Shown here piece after piece: positions 32,459-40,240 of a DNA stretch of 43,397 nucleotides. The notes beneath the pieces were generated by a model, which saw nothing but the letters and a program-made list of their open reading frames with translations, had not been told where the DNA came from and ran no database searches. The position numbers were made by a program, and so were the translations under genes. The DNA is from Desulfitobacterium sp038181555. GTDB lineage: Bacteria > Bacillota > Desulfitobacteriia > Desulfitobacteriales > Desulfitobacteriaceae. The first letter of the stretch is position 1. The number at the start of each line of letters is the position of its first letter. The stretch covers positions 1 through 43,397 of the forward strand of contig NZ_JBBWUA010000026.1 in assembly GCF_038181555.1 (NCBI RefSeq), given 5' to 3'.

Positions 32459-33811
32459 TTATTTGCTCCCTAATTTATTCTCGAACAACCGAACAACAGT
32501 GGGAACTGTATCCGGCAGTGCAAAAACAATAACCCGGTCTTCCGGTATCAGTACTGTATCACCATTCGGAATGATGATTTCAGCGCCCCGTACGATACTA
32601 CCGATCAGTGAATTATTTGGTAGCTTCGCATCCTTGAGTTTCTTATTGGCCACAGGACTGGAAGCGGGAACAATGATCTCCATGGCTTCGGCCTTTGCTC
32701 CCTCAAGCAGGGAGACTGATACCACATCAGAGCGGCGGACCTGGCGTAGTATAACCCCTGCCGTCAGGATACGCGGCGAGAGCACCACATCAACTCCGAC
32801 CTTCTCCATCAGGGATATATAATCGGAGCGCCCGACACGAACAAAGGTCTTCGGCGCACCTAGGTGTTTAGCAAGAAGAGCAATAAGTAAATTCAGCTTA
32901 TCATCATCGGTAAGACACATGACTGCATCAGCTTCACCTACCCCCTCCTCTGTCAATAAGTCAATATCGGTTCCTTCGCCACAGAGAACCAGTCCCTCAT
33001 CCAGAATTTCGGCCAATTCTTGGCATCGTTCCATATCTTTATCGATGACCTTAACTGAGATACCGACTTTCTCCAGCATAATTGCTAAATGCCTACCAAT
33101 TCTTCCGGCCCCAATAATTAACACCCGTTCAATCTTGGACTTGCGAACCGTGAAATGCTCTTCGATCTTTTTTATGGAAGAAAACTCGCCGACAAAAAAG
33201 ACACAATCATTAGGCAAAATCATATCTATTCCATGAGGGATAAGCATCCGATCATTGCGGAGAATTCCCGCTACTAAAGTATGGGAGGGTAAATCCAATC
33301 TTTTCAAAGGGATGTTAGTTAGTTTAGAATCCGCCGGAATCTTGACTTCAATCATCCTTACCCGATCGTCAGCAAAATCCTCCACATCTAAGGCGGCAGG
33401 AGTCAGGAGGATACGCTTGATTTCAAGAGCGGTAACCATCTCCGGATTAATCGTTAAGTCGATGCCTAAAGCCTCATTAAATTTCACTTTATCCTTTTCG
33501 GCATATTCTTGGTTGCGAACGCGGGCAATCGTTCGTTGTATACCAGCTTGCTTAGCTGCCATACAGGCAATCATATTGACCTCATCCATATCCGTGACAG
33601 CGATCATGAGATCTGCTTTACGGATTTCGGGATCCAAAAGCATACCTGGACTGGCACCATTCCCCGATATCGTCATCACGTCCAAGGTATTTTGAACAAT
33701 ACTGCGACGCTCTTCATCTTGTTCAATGACGATAACTTCATGTTCTTCCTGGGTCAGATATTGAGCTAAACTATAACCCACTTTACCAGCCCCAACGATT
33801 ACAACACGCAC
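32459..33811 (-). CDS. trkA: Trk potassium uptake regulatory subunit TrkA
   Basis: A 450-aa peripheral protein with two RCK modules, each with an NAD-binding Rossmann motif (VVIVGAGKVGYSLA at the start; VLIIGAGRIGRHLA near residue 225) followed by a TrkA-C domain (ADSKLTNIPLKRLDLP; ASSPVANKKLKDAKLP). The two-module form is the long TrkA type. The start is GTG 33811, eight bases after GGAGG; a TTG five codons upstream overlaps that site. A promoter lies 45 bases upstream, and two trkH genes follow. Confidence 0.93.
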   Translation of the reverse strand: MRVVIVGAGKVGYSLAQYLTQEEHEVIVIEQDEERRSIVQNTLDVMTISGNGASPGMLLDPEIRKADLMIAVTDMDEVNMIACMAAKQAGIQRTIARVRNQEYAEKDKVKFNEALGIDLTINPEMVTALEIKRILLTPAALDVEDFADDRVRMIEVKIPADSKLTNIPLKRLDLPSHTLVAGILRNDRMLIPHGIDMILPNDCVFFVGEFSSIKKIEEHFTVRKSKIERVLIIGAGRIGRHLAIMLEKVGISVKVIDKDMERCQELAEILDEGLVLCGEGTDIDLLTEEGVGEADAVMCLTDDDKLNLLIALLAKHLGAPKTFVRVGRSDYISLMEKVGVDVVLSPRILTAGVILRQVRRSDVVSVSLLEGAKAEAMEIIVPASSPVANKKLKDAKLPNNSLIGSIVRGAEIIIPNGDTVLIPEDRVIVFALPDTVPTVVRLFENKLGSK

Positions 33812-33855
33812 TTGTATTACCTCCAAAGCCTAACAACTCTTTTTTCCTTCATACC

Positions 33856-33884
33856 ATCATAGTACAATGTTATATTTCAATCAA
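33856..33884 (-). promoter_or_regulatory. Sigma-A promoter of the trkA-trkH-trkH operon
   Basis: On the minus strand TTGATT (33884-33879) and TATGAT (33861-33856) are separated by 17 bases, about 45 bases upstream of the trkA start. Confidence 0.6.
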
Positions 33885-33979
33885 GCTGAAACTTTTATAG
33901 GTGGTAAATTCCCCGTACTATGAATGATTCCGCCTTTGTGCTCATAAATTTTATTGCAGCAATTTCTTTTGGGGGGACT

Positions 33980-34576
33980 ATGTTAGAAAAAATGAAAAAA
34001 ATAACCTTGTCCACATTTTTAGTATCCGGATCAACAGCAGTTTTTGCTATCATCTCCTTGATCAGTGTTTTTATCACCATTAACACTTGGCAAACTCAGC
34101 GTGAGGCATCACGACCCTATTTTACTTTTAAAGAATCCCCGCGTATTGAATTAGCGGATGAAGTAAGTCTAGAGTTTAGATTTTTTAACGTCGGCACCCA
34201 TCCTGCCACTGAACTCACTAGTAAAACCATGGTTTTTCATGAGAATTTAACTGAAAATCCAATTTTAATTGATACTTATCGTGTCGTCAATGATATTCCT
34301 CGCGATACGGCAGCGAGCCTTCTCCTCTATCTTGATGCCAATGATGTTGATGCCAATGATGTTGATGCCAATTATCCGGATTTAGATGCTTACTATATCG
34401 TCATTCGCTTGGATTATTGGGATCCGATCCTCAAAGATTCCTTTGCTCAAACGATTTTCATTAAATGGCCTGGTGTCTATCAAGAGCGAGTCCAGCCCTT
34501 GATTCACATGGAAGCAGGCGAAAAAGATCGGGTGATCCAATACATTAAAGAAAGAAATCTAGCTCCCCTTGATTAG
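33980..34576 (+). CDS. Hypothetical membrane-anchored protein with a short tandem repeat
   Basis: About 198 aa: short basic start (MLEKMKKITLST), one membrane helix (FLVSGSTAVFAIISLISVFITI) and a soluble domain starting NTWQTQREASRPYFTFKES, with a beta-sandwich-like feel (LEFRFFNVGTHPATELTSK). I do not recognise a family, though proteins with a single helix followed by RP-Y-F-type beta domains are common unknowns. Within it, GATGCCAATGATGTT is repeated in tandem, giving DANDV-DANDV-DAN. The ATG 33980 lies just after GGGGGG; the frame is open further upstream to 33920. It diverges from trkA. Confidence 0.6.
   Translation: MLEKMKKITLSTFLVSGSTAVFAIISLISVFITINTWQTQREASRPYFTFKESPRIELADEVSLEFRFFNVGTHPATELTSKTMVFHENLTENPILIDTYRVVNDIPRDTAASLLLYLDANDVDANDVDANYPDLDAYYIVIRLDYWDPILKDSFAQTIFIKWPGVYQERVQPLIHMEAGEKDRVIQYIKERNLAPLD
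34334..34373 (+). repeat. In-frame 15-bp tandem repeat (about 2.6 copies)
   Basis: The unit GATGCCAATGATGTT occurs twice exactly and then partly (GATGCCAATTA). The unit length is a multiple of three, so copy-number change would add or remove DANDV without a frameshift. Confidence 0.85.
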
Positions 34577-34687
34577 GTAATTGCAAAATTCTCTTGTTAA
34601 TTTGGTGTCGCAGAGACCTTGATTTTCACCCTGCATCTGATAAGATATTCAACATGCGGTAGAAAATCCATCTGCGAAGGGATTATT

Positions 34688-36046
34688 ATGAAACAAACCC
34701 ATTCAATCAGACAGAAAATCCAGCTATTTATCCGTATTCTCTTTCCCATATTGATCTCTCAAGTGGCATTATTCTCGATGACGTTTTTTGATACCATGAT
34801 GTCCGGACAAGCCAGCTCCCTTGATCTTGCCGGTGTAGCTATTGGTGGTAATCTATGGGCGCCCATCAGCACAGGTATCGGGGGAATATTGATTGCGATA
34901 ACCCCCATTGTCGGGCACTTAATTGGGGCCCAGCGCAAATCCGAAATTTCTGGGAAAGTCATGCAAGGCATTTATTTGGCATTGACCATCTCTGGGCTGC
35001 TTATCTTCATGGGAATGCATAGCTTAGAATGGATCTTTTCAAGAATGAATCTAGAAGCTCAAGTTGTTTATATTGCTCGTGGATATCTAATGGCCATTGC
35101 CTTTGGAATTCCCCCCTATTTTATCTATCAAGTACTAAGAGGTTTTATCGATGCACTGGGACACACTCGCATTACCATGGTCATCACCCTCCTTTCCTTG
35201 CCGATCCATATTGGTCTTAATTACGTATTAATATTTGGTAAACTGGGCTTCCCTAGCTTAGGCGGAATTGGTGCTGGTATTGCTTCTTCCATAACCTATT
35301 ATTGCTTGACGATTATTGCTATATTCACCCTTCATCGTCATCCTTATTTTTCAGAATACAAACTCTTTAGCCACTTCCCTACCTACTCCTGGCGAGCTTG
35401 GCGGGAACATTTGACCATGGGTATTCCCATTGGCCTTTCAATTTTTCTTGAAACAAGTATTTTTTCCGCAGTAACCCTGTTGATGAGTAGCTTTAATACC
35501 TTGACCATTGCTGCTCATCAGAGCGCTATGAATTTTGCTTCCATGATCTATATGGTGCCCCTGAGTTTTTCAATTTCTTTAACCATTTTGGTGGGCTTTG
35601 AGGTAGGTGCCCGAAGATATCGCGATGCCCGTCACTATTCATTCATTGGTCTTGGCTTCTCCTTCAGTATGGCTCTGCTCACCGCCTTTCTCCTCTATCT
35701 CTTTAGAGAGCAAGTTGCCGGACTTTATTCAAAAGAACAAGACGTCATTCAGCTTGCCCAACACTTTCTCATCTATGCTATCTTCTTTCAATTCTCAGAT
35801 TCCCTTGCCACTCCTATTCAAGGAATTTTGCGAGGGTATAAAGATGTTAATATGCCCTTCATTACGGCCCTCGTCTCCTATTGGTTGGTCGCCCTTCCCA
35901 CGGGTTACTTCCTAGCAACCACGACTTCCTTAGGCGCCTTTGGATTCTGGCTTGGCTTAATCACCGGCATAACCCTTAATGCCTTCTGCTTATTGTTCAG
36001 GCTAAAATTCATACAAGGAAAGCAAGCGGCACTATCTTCTGGTTAA
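34688..36046 (+). CDS. MATE-family multidrug/cation exporter
   Basis: A 452-aa protein with 12 predicted membrane helices in two homologous halves, beginning FIRILFPILISQVALFSMTFFDTMMSG, the N-terminal MATE signature, with GxxxGxxxP-like helices and LNYVLIFGKLGFPSLGGIGAGIAS in the middle. It resembles the NorM/YojI branch that exports drugs or metabolites using Na+ or H+ gradients. ATG 34688 lies after GAAGGG; the frame extends 23 codons upstream without a site. It stands alone and ends at a terminator. Confidence 0.92.
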   Translation: MKQTHSIRQKIQLFIRILFPILISQVALFSMTFFDTMMSGQASSLDLAGVAIGGNLWAPISTGIGGILIAITPIVGHLIGAQRKSEISGKVMQGIYLALTISGLLIFMGMHSLEWIFSRMNLEAQVVYIARGYLMAIAFGIPPYFIYQVLRGFIDALGHTRITMVITLLSLPIHIGLNYVLIFGKLGFPSLGGIGAGIASSITYYCLTIIAIFTLHRHPYFSEYKLFSHFPTYSWRAWREHLTMGIPIGLSIFLETSIFSAVTLLMSSFNTLTIAAHQSAMNFASMIYMVPLSFSISLTILVGFEVGARRYRDARHYSFIGLGFSFSMALLTAFLLYLFREQVAGLYSKEQDVIQLAQHFLIYAIFFQFSDSLATPIQGILRGYKDVNMPFITALVSYWLVALPTGYFLATTTSLGAFGFWLGLITGITLNAFCLLFRLKFIQGKQAALSSG

Positions 36047-36068
36047 AAGTCTGACATGCAAAAGTAAA

Positions 36069-36111
36069 AGCGCCCCTCGGCAATGGAAAATTCCATAAAC
36101 CAAGGGGCGCT
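36069..36111. terminator. Bidirectional terminator between the MATE and lutB-like genes
   Basis: AGCGCCCCT and AGGGGCGCT form a GC-rich 9-bp stem around an inner TGGAA/TTCCA hairpin; the minus-strand side is followed by TTTTACTTTT. It serves the convergent MATE and LutB-like genes. Confidence 0.75.
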
Positions 36112-36132
36112 CTTCTATTACTTATCAAAAAC

Positions 36133-37362
36133 TTACTTATCCATAACTTCTCCGTTGGCCAACCGCTTTCTTAGCTCACCCACCATATTGGGCACGTCAA
36201 TCTGCATCGGGCAGCGTTCTACACAACGTCCGCAACGAAGACAGGTATGAATTTGCGGGGCTGTAGCTTCTAGGCCTCCCGAGGTAAAGACATTCCAGAT
36301 GGTGCCGATACCGCCAAGATAGGTTTCACCGAAACTCCCTGCAGTGATTTGGAAGACAGGACATTCATACATACAGCCTCCGCAACGCATACAGTGGGAA
36401 GCTTGCTTGAAATCATCATCAGCCTCCATCTCTGACCGTCCATTATCTACGAAAATCACATAGAACTCTTTAGGGCCATGGGCACCATAGGTCGTGACTT
36501 TCTCAATATCCCCGGTTTTACTAGGGCCGGTGACTATATTTACATAGGAAGGAACACCGTACTGAGCATAACGCCATGTCACTTCAGCCACTTTCATGGC
36601 CTCCTGGAAGGTAGGGACAAGTTTCTCTGTTCCGACAATCAAGAGGTGAACCGGAGGAGCAGCTGTACAAAGTCGGACATTTCCTTCATTTTCAATAATA
36701 ACAAAGGCCCCTGTATCGGCAGCCACCACGTTTGCGGAGCTGATTCCAACATCGGCTGTAAAATACTTTTCCCTCATAAAATCGCGAACGACCGCCACTT
36801 CTTTGGCAATATCCGGCTCGATCTCCTTACCGAAAAATTCGGTAAAGATCTCCGCCACTTTCTCCCGCGGTACATGAATAGCCGGGGAAAGAATATGCAT
36901 GGGGCGATCTTTTTTAAGTTGAAGGATGAATTCTCCCAGATCGGTTTCCCAAACTTGGTTCCCCTCTTCTTCTAGATATTCCCGAAGATGAAGCTCTTCA
37001 CCTAACATACTTTTCCCTTTAACGATAGTTTTTCCTTTGCCGATAATTTCACTGGCCATGACCAAGGCCTCATGCCGGTCCTTGGCAAAAAAGGCTTTGC
37101 CCTTGTTCCGTTCTACGGACTCCATAGCTTGAGCAAGCAGCTCTTTTCTCTGCTCTACGGAACGGCGCTTGATTTCACGCACTTCAGCCGCCAGCTCCGG
37201 AGTATGGGGAAAACGTTCCATCGTGGCATCCGTGGTCTCACGATAAGCTTTCACTGCCCTGGTAATGGCTTTGCGGATATTTTCATCATGCTGTGAACGA
37301 TCTATTTCTTTGGAGTATGTTTTAAACTCCTTTTGTACCTTTGAGGTTGATTTTTCACTCAT
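36133..37362 (-). CDS. LutB/LldF-like LUD-domain iron-sulfur protein
   Basis: A 409-aa protein: LUD domain in the middle (VGISSANVVAADTGAFVIIENEGNVRL, then CTAAPPVHLLIVGTEKLVP) and a C-terminal pair of 4Fe-4S motifs, CMRCGGCMYECP and CLRCGRCVERCP. This is the LutB/LldF arrangement, though shorter than the roughly 475-aa Bacillus form. With LutA it probably oxidises L-lactate or a related 2-hydroxy acid, passing electrons to quinone or another carrier. Its ATG overlaps the stop of the lutA-like gene by four bases. No lutC gene is present. Confidence 0.87.
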   Translation of the reverse strand: MSEKSTSKVQKEFKTYSKEIDRSQHDENIRKAITRAVKAYRETTDATMERFPHTPELAAEVREIKRRSVEQRKELLAQAMESVERNKGKAFFAKDRHEALVMASEIIGKGKTIVKGKSMLGEELHLREYLEEEGNQVWETDLGEFILQLKKDRPMHILSPAIHVPREKVAEIFTEFFGKEIEPDIAKEVAVVRDFMREKYFTADVGISSANVVAADTGAFVIIENEGNVRLCTAAPPVHLLIVGTEKLVPTFQEAMKVAEVTWRYAQYGVPSYVNIVTGPSKTGDIEKVTTYGAHGPKEFYVIFVDNGRSEMEADDDFKQASHCMRCGGCMYECPVFQITAGSFGETYLGGIGTIWNVFTSGGLEATAPQIHTCLRCGRCVERCPMQIDVPNMVGELRKRLANGEVMDK

Positions 37363-38372
37363 CCCACTATCCCCTTATATAAGAATTCAATTAAGTCAGC
37401 AATCCCATCCTTGTCCTTGCTCTTGATTCCGCCCTTCAAGGAAGAAAGGCAATAGGGACAGGAGGTAAGAATAAGATCTGCGCCTGTGTCCTGAAGTTCG
37501 CCAACGCGTCTCTCAGCGATGGTATGGGATAGCTCTGGGAACATAAATTTATTGGGCCCACCACAGCAGGTCGTCCAGGCACGATTACGATAAGGTTCTT
37601 TAAATTCAACCCCCATCGCCATCAGGATCTCACGAATCTCTTCTGTGATACCCAAATCACGAGCAAGACGACAAGAATCATGGATAACCACAGATTCCTT
37701 CGTATTGAGCTTAGGTAATTTGTCTCTTTGTTCCCATACGAGTTGCACAAAGGTCTTAACCTCTAGATCATGGTGAATGCCAAATTTGGGGTAGATGATT
37801 TTAATAACTTCCGCGGCATGTGGCGAAAGACAGACGATGGTCTTGGCTTGACTCTCCTGAAAAACCTTAGCCACTCTTTTTCCGTATTCAGCGAGGTCAT
37901 CCCAGTATCCCAGTTCATAAAGTAGGGCACCGCTATATAATTCATCCTCCCCAGAATAACAAAAATCATAACCCAAGCTTTGGAGAATCCGCGCTGCTTT
38001 ATAGGAAACGGCATTAAAGCGATCCTTGTCTTGAGCTAATAGAGAGGCATAAATCTTTTCCGGTGCAAGACCTGTCCTGTTAACAATATTGCGTATCCCG
38101 AGCAGTGCTGAGAATGTGGCACTGTTAGGATCCATGACGGTCATAGTTTTCACTAAGGAATCAATAAAAGGAAGAAGTTGATATTCCCCGCCTGTGTAAA
38201 AAAGAAGATCTCCAGTTTTAGGCAGATTAAGTCCTTTGGCCCAAGCAGATATTTCACTGCCCTTAAGTGCTAAAGGATTACCATACTTAATAATATTTCC
38301 GCGAATTAATTCTAATACAGGTGGCATCTTGCGTTCCACTGTAGTTAGCTTGTCAATAGGGTTGATTGCCAC
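37359..38372 (-). CDS. LutA/LldE-like CCG-domain oxidoreductase subunit
   Basis: About 337 aa. The C-terminal half has a full cysteine-rich CCG domain (VIHDSCRLAR, TTCCGGPNKFMFPEL, LTSCPYC), as in LutA/HdrD-type proteins. The N-terminal half keeps the fold pattern but reads FYTGGEYQ where a Cys is usual, and CYSGEDE in place of CCG, so it probably holds no cluster. GTG 38372 is favoured because AAGGCGG lies eight bases before it; a GTG at 38381 abuts the site. It is the first gene of a two-gene unit with the LutB-like gene. Confidence 0.82.
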   Translation of the reverse strand: MAINPIDKLTTVERKMPPVLELIRGNIIKYGNPLALKGSEISAWAKGLNLPKTGDLLFYTGGEYQLLPFIDSLVKTMTVMDPNSATFSALLGIRNIVNRTGLAPEKIYASLLAQDKDRFNAVSYKAARILQSLGYDFCYSGEDELYSGALLYELGYWDDLAEYGKRVAKVFQESQAKTIVCLSPHAAEVIKIIYPKFGIHHDLEVKTFVQLVWEQRDKLPKLNTKESVVIHDSCRLARDLGITEEIREILMAMGVEFKEPYRNRAWTTCCGGPNKFMFPELSHTIAERRVGELQDTGADLILTSCPYCLSSLKGGIKSKDKDGIADLIEFLYKGIVG

Positions 38373-38431
38373 AAAATTCACCGCCTTTTTCGAAATACGT
38401 ATAATTATAGATTACTGAATAAAAGATATCC

Positions 38432-38459
38432 TTGTAAACACAATTTCTCAATGTATTAT
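38432..38459 (+). promoter_or_regulatory. Possible plus-strand promoter upstream of a 23-codon ORF
   Basis: TTGTAA and TATTAT are 16 bases apart on the plus strand, about 75 bases before a small ORF with a good ribosome binding site. The match is moderate and the region is AT-rich. Confidence 0.3.
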
Positions 38460-38532
38460 GTATTATTTTTAAAGTATGCCGTACTAATACCTACATAATG
38501 TGAGAGAAAAAGGACACAAGGAGAATTATACT

Positions 38533-38604
38533 ATGCTGATTAGCTCTTTTCAACCAATAAGTATATCTTATTCAATTAATTATTCATCATACTTCGCAGC
38601 GTGA
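38533..38604 (+). CDS. Possible 23-aa small ORF overlapping the 3' end of larB
   Basis: AAGGAG at 38518-38523 lies nine bases before ATG 38533; the 23 codons (MLISSFQPISISYSINYSSY then FAA) end at TGA 38602-38604, antisense to the last eight codons of larB. The product is Ser/Tyr/Ile-rich with no recognised family. The ribosome binding site is the main support; chance is quite possible. Confidence 0.25.
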   Translation: MLISSFQPISISYSINYSSYFAA

Positions 38605-39347
38605 ATCGCTTTAATGATTGTATTAGCTAAGACCCCTGCGCCAAAGCCATTATCTATATTGACAACACCAATGCCTGCGGAGCAACTATTTAGCATAGCC
38701 AATAAAGCAGCAAGACCACCAAAACTAGCACCATAACCAACACTTGTAGGCACGGCAATAATCGGTTTATCCGTCAGCCCGCCTACGACACTGGCTAAGG
38801 CACCCTCCATACCGGCGACCACGATAAGCACCTGAGCATCTTTAAAGCGGTCAGTATTATCGAGTAAACGGTGAATCCCCGCTACACCCACATCATAGAG
38901 TCGCTCGACCTGACAGCCCATGATATCTGCGGTCATTGCCGCCTCTTCAGCTACCGGTAAATCGGCTGTCCCGGCGCTAAGGATGAGGACCTTCCCTCGC
39001 TTGAGAAGGGGTTTCTTAATTATTGTAATCACACGAGCAAGCTCAGAATAGACCGCCTCGGGAATCGCTTCTTTAACACTAGCAAAGTCATCTGGGGTTG
39101 CCCGTGTTGCTAAGATATTATTATCGTACTTTGCAAGATTCATCAAAATTTGCACGATCTGCTCTTTAGTCTTTCCGTGACAAAAAACGACTTCCGGGAA
39201 ACCATTGCGGATGGTTCGATGATGATCCACTTTAGCAAAGCCTAAATCTTCATAAGGTAAGCTTTTCAGTTCATTCAAGGCGCTATCAAGAGAAATAGAT
39301 CCCTCTTTTACTCCTTGAAGTAAGGCCAACAACTGCTCTTGGTTCAT
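38580..39347 (-). CDS. larB: LarB, nickel-pincer cofactor biosynthesis carboxylase/hydrolase
   Basis: A 255-aa protein with a short N-terminal helical part and a C-terminal PurE-like domain (VLILSAGTADLPVAEEAAMTADIMG, VVAGMEGALASVVGGL, PTSVGYGASFGG, NIDNGFGAGVLA), the standard LarB pattern and length. LarB converts nicotinic acid adenine dinucleotide to the biscarboxylic mononucleotide precursor of the nickel-pincer cofactor used by lactate racemase LarA and relatives. The ATG 39347 lies five bases after GGAGG; the frame extends 16 codons upstream with no site. LarA, LarC and LarE are not in the window, but the lactate-type lutAB genes are next door. Confidence 0.9.
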   Translation of the reverse strand: MNQEQLLALLQGVKEGSISLDSALNELKSLPYEDLGFAKVDHHRTIRNGFPEVVFCHGKTKEQIVQILMNLAKYDNNILATRATPDDFASVKEAIPEAVYSELARVITIIKKPLLKRGKVLILSAGTADLPVAEEAAMTADIMGCQVERLYDVGVAGIHRLLDNTDRFKDAQVLIVVAGMEGALASVVGGLTDKPIIAVPTSVGYGASFGGLAALLAMLNSCSAGIGVVNIDNGFGAGVLANTIIKAIHAAKYDE

Positions 39348-39470
39348 TCTTTCCTCCATAACTTCCATAACACATAATTGTAGATTATAGCACAATAGTT
39401 ATGGCATTAAAATCAATAAGATTATCCAAACACTTTAAATTTTGGCAAAGTACAAGTTTAATGAACATAG

Positions 39471-39512
39471 ATAAGGAGAGCAGAAAACACTAGCCTTGTC
39501 CACTCTCCTTAT
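39471..39512 (-). terminator. Hairpin downstream of the response-regulator operon
   Basis: ATAAGGAGAG and CTCTCCTTAT form a 10-bp stem with a 22-base loop that contains TTTT on the minus strand. It lies 30 bases after the response-regulator stop; it lacks a classic T-run. Confidence 0.45.
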
Positions 39513-39541
39513 TGAAAGGACCATCATAGATTAAATGGAAT

Positions 39542-40240
39542 TTACACTCGGAAACGATAGCCTGCCCCCCAAACGGTCTCAATATATTGTGGTTTGGAGG
39601 GATCGATCTCAATCTTTTCTCGGATTCTCGCGATGTGAACCGTTACGGTTGCCGAATCTCCTAAGGATTCGAGTCCCCAGATTCTTTCAAAGAGCTCTTC
39701 CCTACCAAAGACACGATTGGGATTTTGAGCTAAGTAGATTAGCAAATCAAATTCCTTTTGAGCGAGGTTAACCTCTTGATTATTGACAAAGACCCTGCGG
39801 GAATCCTTTTCAATTTTAAGCCCGCGAATCGTTATCGATTGGCGCTTTTTCATTCCGGCATTAAACCGTTCCTTGATACGTTCATAGTTTTCGATATGGG
39901 CCTTAACTCTAGCAACGAGTTCCCCCGGGCTAAATGGTTTGGTAATATAGTCATCAGCCCCTAGGCTTAATCCTTTAATTTTATCGATTTCTTCTTTCTT
40001 GGCTGAAACTAAGAGTACCGGGATGTCTTTATCTTCCTTCATGCTTTTAAGAATTTCTAGTCCATCTAATCCTGGCAACATAATATCAAGAATGATAAGA
40101 TCGTATTCATTATTCTGAATCGCCCGCAGACCGTCAACACCATCCGTGGCAACAGAGACCGCAAAGCCCGCCACCTCTAAATAATCTCTTTCTAACTCGG
40201 CAATGCTGGAGTCATCTTCAACAATGAGAATTCGTTTCAT
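39542..40240 (-). CDS. OmpR/PhoB-family response regulator
   Basis: A 232-aa regulator. The receiver domain (residues 1-120) has the acidic pocket VEDDSS, the phospho-accepting Asp in LIILDIMLPG, the Thr/Ser switch VLLVSAKK and the conserved Lys in YITKPFSP. The C-terminal winged helix contains EFDLLIYLAQNPNRVFGREEL, ATVTVHIARIREKIE and the end YIETVWGAGYRF. ATG 40240 overlaps the kinase stop as ATGA, with GGGGGG just upstream, so the two are coupled. It is the last gene of the ABC-kinase-regulator operon and probably controls the operon itself or cell-envelope genes. Confidence 0.93.
   Translation of the reverse strand: MKRILIVEDDSSIAELERDYLEVAGFAVSVATDGVDGLRAIQNNEYDLIILDIMLPGLDGLEILKSMKEDKDIPVLLVSAKKEEIDKIKGLSLGADDYITKPFSPGELVARVKAHIENYERIKERFNAGMKKRQSITIRGLKIEKDSRRVFVNNQEVNLAQKEFDLLIYLAQNPNRVFGREELFERIWGLESLGDSATVTVHIARIREKIEIDPSKPQYIETVWGAGYRFRV

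Noticed and set aside
33895..34086. 63-codon minus-strand frame opposite the hypothetical anchored protein
   Set aside because: Low-complexity, no ribosome binding site, and it overlaps the promoter of trkA and the start of a better frame.
36478..36975. 165-codon plus-strand frame opposite the LutB-like gene
   Set aside because: It is antisense to a conserved Fe-S protein, with no ribosome binding site; a shadow frame.
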